A DNA stretch of 5,107 nt, taken from NCBI GenBank assembly GCA_946479205.1, contig CAMLFJ010000281.1:1-5107 (forward strand), given 5' to 3'. Shown piece after piece: positions 1 through 5,107 of the stretch. The notes below the pieces were generated by a model that ran no database searches, was not told the DNA's origin, and saw only the letters and a program-made list of their open reading frames with translations. Within the stretch, counting starts at the first letter, position 1. Each line of letters starts with the position of its first letter. The stretch comes from an uncultured bacterium (GTDB lineage Bacteria > Methylomirabilota > Methylomirabilia > Rokubacteriales > CSP1-6). The position numbers and the translations under genes are program-made.

Positions 1-121
1 CAGCGCCTCGCACGAGACGCGCCTCAAGATGGCGACGCTCGCGGTCGAGAACTGCATGGCCGTGCTCGAGGGCAAGACCCCGCCAACCCCGGTGAATCCC
101 GAGGTCCTCAAGCGGGCCTAG
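1..121 (+). CDS. D-2-hydroxyacid dehydrogenase (glyoxylate/D-glycerate reductase type), C-terminal end only
   Basis: Only the last 39 codons and a TAG stop are present; the frame begins at base 2 and the gene enters from the left edge. The visible peptide runs SASHETRLKMATLAVEN and ends TPPTPVNPEVLKRA. This matches the C-terminus of NAD(P)H-dependent D-2-hydroxyacid dehydrogenases such as glyoxylate/hydroxypyruvate reductase and D-glycerate dehydrogenase. In that family the segment after the catalytic His (PHIGSA-type motif) continues as ETR-KMA--A-EN and closes with a P--VNPEVL tail. The catalytic His should lie just left of base 1. The family reduces glyoxylate or hydroxypyruvate in the cytoplasm. 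The following ATPase gene starts 2 bases after the stop, so the two are probably cotranscribed and may be translationally coupled. The family call is firm; the exact substrate cannot be judged from the tail. Confidence 0.85.
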   Translation, partial: SASHETRLKMATLAVENCMAVLEGKTPPTPVNPEVLKRA

Positions 122-123
122 CC

Positions 124-1152
<1,029 letters not shown>

Positions 1153-1155
1153 TCC

Positions 1156-1205
1156 CCACCTCATCACCCTCTCCCCTCAGGGGAGAGGGCGGGGTGAGGG
1201 GTGGT
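1156..1205. repeat. Palindromic REP-like hairpin between convergent genes, probable bidirectional terminator
   Basis: A perfect 10-bp inverted repeat, ccctctcccc (1167-1176) and ggggagaggg (1180-1189), closes a 3-base loop (tca). Outside it, cctcatca (1159-1166) and ggggtgagg (1191-1199) extend the stem imperfectly. There is no T-run on either side, so it is not a textbook intrinsic terminator. It fills nearly the whole 61-base gap between the converging 3' ends of fbpC and fbpB, a position suited to stopping both transcripts. The wording CCCTCTCCCC-loop-GGGGAGAGGG flanked by a GGTGAGG-type arm resembles a palindrome commonly dispersed between genes in high-GC proteobacterial genomes. That resemblance is from memory; the fold itself is directly visible. 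Confidence 0.75.
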
Positions 1206-1213
1206 CCTTCACG

Positions 1214-2869
1214 CTACCGGCGCGAGGAGGTCAGCCGGATCAGCAGCACCACCGGCAGCAGCCCCACCGCCACCAGCGCCAGCGCGGGCACCGCCGCCTC
1301 CTGCCACATCGATTCCGCGGTGCGCTCCCAGATCTCCACCGCGAGCGTATTGAGCCCGTAGGGCCGCAATAGCAGCGTGGCCGGCATCTCCTTCATGGTC
1401 TCGACGAAGATGAGCACGACCGCGGTGAGCAGCCCGCCCCGCATGAGGGGCAGGTGCACGCGGCGAAGCGCCGAGCCCGCCCGGGCGCCGAGGACCCGCG
1501 CCGCGTCGTCGAGGCTCGGCGGGATCTTGCCGAGGCTCGCGTCCACCGTCTGCAGGCCCACCGCGAGGAAGCGCACCACGTAGGCCAGGACGAGGCCGGC
1601 GGCGGAGCCGGTGAGCAGCAGGCCGAGAGGCCGGCCGAGGACGCGCTCGAGCGAGGGCACCAGCGCGTGGTCGGCCCAGGCGAGCGGCAGCAGCACGCCC
1701 ACCGCGATCACCGCGCCCGGCAGCGCGTAGCCCATCGAGACGAGCTGGGCGGCCACGCGCACGGTGGCGGTGCCGTGGAGGCGGCCCGCGTAGGCGAGCA
1801 GCACCGCGAGGACGGAGGCCACCGCGGCGGTGACGCCCGCCAGCGCGCAGGTGCTCCAGAGCAGCGCGGCGAAGTCGGGGGCCACGTGCCGCGCGCGGAT
1901 CGCGGTGATCGCCCACCACGCGAGCTGGCCCACCGGGAGCAGGAACGCGAGCCCGAGCACGCCCACGCAGGCCCCGGTCGCCGCCGCGGCCCGCCATCCG
2001 GCCAGGCGCAGCGGCTCCACCACCGGCCGGCGCCGGTCGCCCTGCGTGAAGCGGGCGCGACCTCGCGAGTGCCGCTCGAGCAGGAGCAGGCCCGCCGCGA
2101 AGAGGAGCAGCACGCTGGCGAGCTGGGTCGCCGCGATGCGATCGAACATCCCGTACCAGACCCGGTAGATCGCCTCGGTCAGCGTGCGATAGCCGAAACT
2201 GGCGACCGTGCCGAAGTCGGCGAGCGCCTCCATCATCGCGAGCGCCACCCCCGCCGCCAGGGCCGGGCGCGCCAGGGGCACGGTGATGCGCAGGAACGCG
2301 CCGACGCGCGAGCGCCCCAGCATCCGGGCGGTCTCGGCGGAGGCGGCGCCCTGCTCGCGGAAGGCCACACGCGCGAGCAGGTAGACGTAGGGATAGAACA
2401 CAAGGGTCATCATGACCACCACGCCGGCGTAGGAGCGGATCTCGGGCAGCCGCGCGCCGGGGCCGAGCCATCGGCGCACCTCGACCTGCAGGGGCCCCGC
2501 GTACTCGAAGAGGCCGATGAACGCGAACCCGATCACGTAGGCCGGCACGGCCAGCGGCAGGATCAGCGCCCATTCGAGCGCGCCGCGGCCCGGGAAGCGA
2601 TGGTGCACGACGAGCCAGGCGAGCCCGCCCCCCACCGCGAGAGTGCCGGCGCCGACGCCGGCGAGCAGCAGCAGAGTCTGGCCCACCAGCTCGAGGAGCT
2701 GGGTACGCCAGAGATGGAGCCAGACGTCGCCCGCGGGAGCCGCGAGGGAGGAGACGACGGCCACGATGGGCACCGCGAGGACCGCCGCGATGGACACCGC
2801 GAGCCAGGTCCACAGAGACGGTCCCGCCGGCCGCAGGGCGAGCCCGCGGCCGGCGGGGACGATCGTCAC
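1214..2869 (-). CDS. fbpB: Ferric-iron ABC transporter permease with two fused membrane domains (FbpB type)
   Basis: This inner-membrane channel subunit has 551 residues, the usual size for FbpB/ThiP-like permeases in which two BPD_transp_1 domains are fused. About twelve hydrophobic segments are visible, including roughly 20-42, 60-88, 98-120, 148-168, 250-264, 296-320, 335-360, 375-398, 417-438 and 527-546. Each half has the cytoplasmic EAA-type loop that docks on the ATPase: SAETARMLG...ITVPLARPAL (177-204) and LDDAARVLG...VHLPLMRGGL (453-480). ALADFGTVASFG (215-226) and ETMKEMPATLLLRPYG (490-505), followed by NTLA, are strongly typical of iron-type members. The start is GTG at 2869, 22 bases after the fbpA stop. 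It leaves a short N-terminus before the first membrane span, with only a weak ribosome binding site, so translation probably depends on readthrough from fbpA. Thiamine-type permeases are the main alternative. Confidence 0.9.
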   Translation of the reverse strand: MTIVPAGRGLALRPAGPSLWTWLAVSIAAVLAVPIVAVVSSLAAPAGDVWLHLWRTQLLELVGQTLLLLAGVGAGTLAVGGGLAWLVVHHRFPGRGALEWALILPLAVPAYVIGFAFIGLFEYAGPLQVEVRRWLGPGARLPEIRSYAGVVVMMTLVFYPYVYLLARVAFREQGAASAETARMLGRSRVGAFLRITVPLARPALAAGVALAMMEALADFGTVASFGYRTLTEAIYRVWYGMFDRIAATQLASVLLLFAAGLLLLERHSRGRARFTQGDRRRPVVEPLRLAGWRAAAATGACVGVLGLAFLLPVGQLAWWAITAIRARHVAPDFAALLWSTCALAGVTAAVASVLAVLLAYAGRLHGTATVRVAAQLVSMGYALPGAVIAVGVLLPLAWADHALVPSLERVLGRPLGLLLTGSAAGLVLAYVVRFLAVGLQTVDASLGKIPPSLDDAARVLGARAGSALRRVHLPLMRGGLLTAVVLIFVETMKEMPATLLLRPYGLNTLAVEIWERTAESMWQEAAVPALALVAVGLLPVVLLIRLTSSRR

Positions 2870-2891
2870 GCGCGGGGGGCCGCCACCCGGC

Positions 2892-3914
2892 TTACTTGTA
2901 GCCCGCGCGATCCGCCAGCTTCGTCGCGGCCGCCTGGAACTCGCCGGCCGCCGCGATATTGGTGTCGTCCTGCTTGAACTTGCCCCACCCAGCGATGAGG
3001 GGATTCACGCCCGCCTGCGGGTTCGCCGGGTACTCGAAGTTCGAGTCGGCGAACATCTGCTGGGCCTCGGGGCTCGTGAGGAACTCGATCAGCTTGATCG
3101 CCTCGGCGCGGTTCTTCGCGTGGGTGGTGACCCCCGCGCCCGAGATGTTCACGTGCGTCCCGGTCGTCTGCTGGTTGGCCCAGAACGCGGCCACCGGGAA
3201 CGCGGCGTCCTTGGCGAGGATGCGCCCGAGGTAGTACGTGTTGGTCAGGGCCACGTCGCATTGCCCGGCCGCGACCGCTTCCAGGATCTTGGTGTCGCCC
3301 TGGATGAGGGTGGGGTTGTTGGCGACCCAGCCCTTCACCATGCTCTCGGCCTTCGGCTCGCCGTACCGCTTGATCATGGTGGCCAGCAGCGACTGGTTGT
3401 AGATGTGGGTCGAGCTCCGCAGGCAGAGGCGGCCCTTCCACTTGGGATCGCCGAGGGCCTCGTAGGTGGAGAGCTCCTCCGGCTTCACCTTCTTGGTGTT
3501 GTACATGATGGTACGGGCGCGCACCGTGAGCCCGACCCACCGGCTCTCCGGATCGCGCAGGTGGGCGGGGATATTGGCCTGGATCTCGGGCGAGTCCACC
3601 TTGCCGAGCAGCCCCGCGCGCGCCGCGTTCCACAGGTTGCCCGCGTCCACGCTGATCAGCACGTCGGCCGGCGTCTTGTCGCCCTCGGCCTTCAGCCGCT
3701 CGAAGAGCGGGCCCGCGTCGCCGCCGAAGCTCTTCACGACGATGCCGGTCTTCTTGGTGAAGGCCTCCATCGCGGGCTCCTGCCCGTAGTGGGCGCGCGC
3801 CGAGTACACCATCACCTCCGCGCTCTCGCCCGTCGCGGCCAGGCCCGGGGCGGCCAGGCCGAGCGCCACCGCCAGGATCCGGGCTCCGCCGCGTCTCGTC
3901 TGCCGTCTCGCCAT
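2892..3914 (-). CDS. fbpA: Periplasmic ferric-iron binding protein of the ABC importer (FbpA/FutA type)
   Basis: This exported receptor should bind Fe(III) and hand it to FbpB. The 340 residues match the family. The N-terminus has basic residues (MARRQTRRGGAR), a hydrophobic core (ILAVALGLAAPGLAA, 13-27) and a likely cleavage site near residues 27-32, i.e. a signal peptide. TRR at 6-8 faintly recalls a Tat signal but lacks the FLK part, so Sec export is likelier. Expected metal ligands are visible: His42-Tyr43 in VYSARAHY, Tyr172 in STHIYNQS, and the Tyr227-Tyr228 pair in NTYYLGR. Their spacing matches the His/four-Tyr site known for Campylobacter-type and FutA-type binding proteins. The ATG at 3914 has a good ribosome binding site, and a sigma70-like promoter lies about 45-75 bases upstream. 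It is first in an operon with fbpB. Function is confident; selectivity for Fe(III) over Fe(II) is inferred. Confidence 0.92.
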   Translation of the reverse strand: MARRQTRRGGARILAVALGLAAPGLAATGESAEVMVYSARAHYGQEPAMEAFTKKTGIVVKSFGGDAGPLFERLKAEGDKTPADVLISVDAGNLWNAARAGLLGKVDSPEIQANIPAHLRDPESRWVGLTVRARTIMYNTKKVKPEELSTYEALGDPKWKGRLCLRSSTHIYNQSLLATMIKRYGEPKAESMVKGWVANNPTLIQGDTKILEAVAAGQCDVALTNTYYLGRILAKDAAFPVAAFWANQQTTGTHVNISGAGVTTHAKNRAEAIKLIEFLTSPEAQQMFADSNFEYPANPQAGVNPLIAGWGKFKQDDTNIAAAGEFQAAATKLADRAGYK

Positions 3915-3920
3915 GCTCGT

Positions 3921-3927
3921 CTCTCCC
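3921..3927 (-). promoter_or_regulatory. Ribosome binding site of fbpA
   Basis: On the minus strand GGGAGAG sits 6 bases before the ATG at 3914. It is the clearest Shine-Dalgarno-like sequence in the window and supports this start codon. Neither fbpC, fbpB nor the exporter gene has one of similar quality. Confidence 0.65.
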
Positions 3928-3959
3928 TCGCGGTGTCGTGGTGGGTCGTGCGGGGAGTG

Positions 3960-3988
3960 AGGCTACCCTAATCATCCAAGTGTGTCAA
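3960..3988 (-). promoter_or_regulatory. Sigma70-like promoter of the fbpAB unit
   Basis: Read on the minus strand, a perfect TTGACA -35 box (plus-strand 3983-3988) is followed after exactly 17 bases by TAGCCT (3960-3965), a partial match to TATAAT. Transcription would begin near 3953 and leave a leader of about 40 bases before fbpA. The patch 3964-3997 is distinctly AT-richer than its surroundings, as expected of a promoter. The -35 box is strong evidence; the -10 box is only 3/6. I see no convincing Fur, RirA or Irr operator overlapping it, although iron control would be expected for this operon. Confidence 0.6.
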
Positions 3989-4026
3989 ACCTAAACCCCG
4001 GGCGGGCGCGATCGGCCGGGTGCGGC

Positions 4027-4032
4027 TAGAAT
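4027..4032 (+). promoter_or_regulatory. Possible -10 box of the LysE-family gene (leaderless start)
   Basis: TAGAAT matches TATAAT at 5 of 6 positions and ends 7 bases before the ATG at 4040. This is the spacing at which transcription would start on or next to the start codon. No -35 box is seen 16-18 bases upstream (the area is gggcgc-like) and no Shine-Dalgarno is present. A leaderless mRNA would explain both the missing ribosome binding site and the choice of 4040 over the ATG at 4031, which overlaps this box. This is an inference from spacing and a single hexamer. Confidence 0.4.
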
Positions 4033-4039
4033 GGCCGCC

Positions 4040-4678
4040 ATGGACCCGCAGCTCTGGGCCTTCCTGCTGGTGGCGACGCTGCTCGCGGTGACGCCGGGCG
4101 CGGACACCCTGCTCGTGGCGCGCAACGTGCTCGGGCGCGGCCGGACGGCCGGGCTCGCGACCATCGCCGGGATCGCCGCCGGCTGCTTCGTCCACGCCAC
4201 CCTCTCCGCGGTCGGGGTCTCGCTCATCCTGGTGCGTTCGGCCGAGGCCTTCCACGCGCTCAAGTGGGCGGGCGCGGCCTACCTCGTGATCCTCGGCGTC
4301 CAGTCGATCCAGCGGTGGTGGCGGGCGGACGACGCGGCCCCGGCCGCCGCGGCGACGGACCCGGAGCGGAGGGGATCCCGGCGGTCGCGGTCCTTCCTCG
4401 AGGGTCTGCTCACGAACGTGCTGAACCCGAAGGTGGGGCTCTTCTACCTGGCCTTCCTGCCCCAGTTCATCCGGCCGGGCGAACCGGTGTTCGCGCGGTC
4501 GCTCCTCCTGGGCGGGCTGCACGTCGGCATCGGCGTCGTCTGGCTCTCGCTGCTGTCGTTCTCGCTCGTGCGGATCCGTCCGCTGGTGGAGAGCCGACTC
4601 TGGCGGGCCCGGCTCGAAGGCGCGAGCGGGGCGGTGCTGATCGCGCTCGGGGTCAGGCTGGCTGCCGAGCGGCGCTGA
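4040..4678 (+). CDS. LysE/RhtB-family amino-acid or metabolite exporter
   Basis: A small inner-membrane protein of about 212 residues, the normal length for LysE/RhtB/RhtC exporters, which expel amino acids such as lysine, threonine or homoserine, or related metabolites. Family marks counted from the ATG at 4040 are TPGAD (18-22) after the first membrane span, LKWAGAAYLVILG (74-86), a basic Ala-rich cytoplasmic linker (about 95-117), and FLEGLLTNVLNPK continuing into FYLAFLPQF (119-143). About six hydrophobic segments are visible: 5-18, 34-65, 74-90, 130-142, 155-178 and 195-208. An in-frame ATG at 4031 would add three residues (MAA); 4040 is preferred because homologues usually begin close to the first span and because of the possible leaderless promoter. 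It diverges from fbpA and shows no functional tie to iron uptake. The substrate cannot be predicted. Confidence 0.9.
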   Translation: MDPQLWAFLLVATLLAVTPGADTLLVARNVLGRGRTAGLATIAGIAAGCFVHATLSAVGVSLILVRSAEAFHALKWAGAAYLVILGVQSIQRWWRADDAAPAAAATDPERRGSRRSRSFLEGLLTNVLNPKVGLFYLAFLPQFIRPGEPVFARSLLLGGLHVGIGVVWLSLLSFSLVRIRPLVESRLWRARLEGASGAVLIALGVRLAAERR

Positions 4679-4692
4679 GGCCGGCGACTTCA

Positions 4693-4737
4693 TCGGAGGG
4701 GGCCCCTTCTGAAGCCCCTGAAGGGGGCCCCCTCCGA
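4693..4737. terminator. Large inverted repeat after the exporter gene, probable terminator or dispersed palindrome
   Basis: TCGGAGGGGG (4693-4702) pairs perfectly with CCCCCTCCGA (4728-4737). The stem continues with CCCC (4703-4706) against GGGGG (4723-4727), leaving one bulged G, and TTC (4707-4709) against GAA (4720-4722), closing a 10-base loop. This gives 17 pairs, mostly G-C, starting 14 bases after the exporter stop. No T-run follows; the next bases are a C-rich stretch. It sits between two converging genes, so it may end transcripts from both sides. It could equally be a copy of a dispersed palindromic element. Confidence 0.65.
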
Positions 4738-4758
4738 GCCTCCCCCCAGAACCAGGGT

Positions 4759-4777
4759 GCGCCGGCTAAGCCGGCGC
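4759..4777. repeat. Short perfect palindrome covering the stop codon of the downstream minus-strand gene
   Basis: gcgccggct (4759-4767) and agccggcgc (4769-4777) are exact reverse complements around a single central A. As a hairpin this is 8 pairs with a TAA loop. The minus-strand TAG stop (4766-4768) of the truncated gene lies at its centre. It is 21 bases from the larger inverted repeat at 4693-4737, and the two may form one compound element. Confidence 0.55.
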
Positions 4778-5107
4778 TCGAACAGAGGCCCCCCGGACAC
4801 GCACCGCGAGGCGGCGGCCGAGCCGCTCCAGGCGGTGCTCGAACGAGGCCTGGACGCGGGCGGAGGCGCGGTGCCGCCGGGCGAGCGCGAGGGCCTGCTC
4901 CACGACCTCCCGCGCGGCCGAGAGATCGCGCCGGCGGTGCTCGTGGACCTTGGCGATCTCCTCCCACGGGCGCGGGTCGAACTCCCGGGGCGAGCGGGCC
5001 GCCGCCTCCCAGAGCGCGCGCGCCTCGTCCCAGCGCGCGAGCCGCTTCTCGCGGTGGGCCAGCCGCAGCAGCAGGCGCTCGCGCGACGGGGTCGGCAGGC
5101 CGGTGTC
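4766..5107 (-). CDS. C-terminal part of a YprB-like (RNase H-like domain) protein, truncated by the window edge
   Basis: An open frame of 113 codons runs in from the right edge and stops at TAG (4766-4768); no start is inside the window. The peptide is helical, charged and TPR-like. RLLLRLAHREKRLARWDEAR then ALWEAAAR (visible residues 11-38) forms one helix pair. FDPRPWEEIAKVHEHRRRDL then SAAREVVEQALAL (43-75) forms a second. A last helix RVQASFEHRLERLGRRL (84-100) follows. The pattern LW-E---...P-P-EE-AK--EH--RD---A-E-VE-ALAL resembles the tail following the exonuclease-like domain in YprB-type RNase H-like proteins, here recalled from memory. Frame periodicity is protein-like and no competing frame looks as good. 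The final residues (VRGASVRAPA) look like low-complexity read-through into the palindrome. The gene is convincing; the family is moderately supported because the catalytic domain is off-window. Confidence 0.65.
   Translation of the reverse strand, partial: DTGLPTPSRERLLLRLAHREKRLARWDEARALWEAAARSPREFDPRPWEEIAKVHEHRRRDLSAAREVVEQALALARRHRASARVQASFEHRLERLGRRLAVRVRGASVRAPA

Noticed and set aside
1454..2977. Long plus-strand open frame of about 507 codons opposite fbpB
   Set aside because: Its composition is dominated by Arg, Gly, His and Glu with no domain or hydrophobic pattern. It is the GC-driven shadow of the permease gene, whose membrane spans and EAA loops are unmistakable.
2643..3971. Plus-strand open frame opposite fbpA
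   Set aside because: It lies antisense to a gene with a clear signal peptide and metal-binding motifs, and it spans the fbpA-fbpB junction. The peptide is low-complexity and Arg/Gly/Leu-rich.
3915..4039. Fur box, riboswitch or small RNA in the fbpA-exporter intergenic region
   Set aside because: No 19-bp Fur-like palindrome is visible, the fbpA leader is only about 40 bases with no stable fold seen, and no terminator-like element is present.
3968..4693. Minus-strand open frame opposite the LysE-family gene
   Set aside because: It is highly charged and low-complexity, and it covers the fbpA promoter. The plus-strand exporter explains the region.
4653..4967. Minus-strand open frame overlapping the last gene and both palindromes
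   Set aside because: It reads through the inverted repeats as Gly/Pro/Ala-rich sequence. The other minus-strand frame (4766-5107) has a far better helical protein pattern.

Overview
The window is very GC-rich bacterial DNA, with tightly packed genes and GTG as well as ATG starts. The content fits a Gram-negative-type bacterium that takes up ferric iron with a periplasmic binding protein. The base composition, the gene mix and the G/C-run hairpins resemble soil or groundwater lineages such as Rokubacteria/NC10 (Methylomirabilota) or a high-GC proteobacterium. That placement is an impression, not a demonstrated assignment.

Layout. Positions 1-121 hold the last 39 codons of a D-2-hydroxyacid dehydrogenase (+). 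It is followed after only 2 bases by a complete FbpC-type ABC ATPase gene (124-1152, +). A strong palindromic hairpin (about 1156-1205) separates this from two genes on the opposite strand: an FbpB-type double-domain permease (1214-2869, -) and its upstream partner, an FbpA-type ferric-iron binding protein (2892-3914, -). A good sigma70-like promoter and a ribosome binding site precede fbpA. Divergent from fbpA is a LysE/RhtB-family exporter gene (4040-4678, +), which may be transcribed without a leader. Two further inverted repeats (4693-4737 and 4759-4777) lie between it and the 3' end of a truncated minus-strand gene (4766-5107). That last gene has no start inside the window; its helical, TPR-like C-terminus resembles the tail of YprB-type RNase H-like proteins.

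How the genes work together. FbpA should capture Fe(III) outside the inner membrane, FbpB form the channel and FbpC power it. Together they make one complete ferric-iron importer. Its genes are split into two converging transcription units (fbpAB and dehydrogenase-fbpC) instead of a single fbpABC operon. The LysE-type exporter and the YprB-like gene have no evident link to iron uptake.

I found no CRISPR, RNA gene, transposase, phage gene or defence system. No previously undescribed system is evident; the points of interest are gene arrangement, promoters and palindromes.
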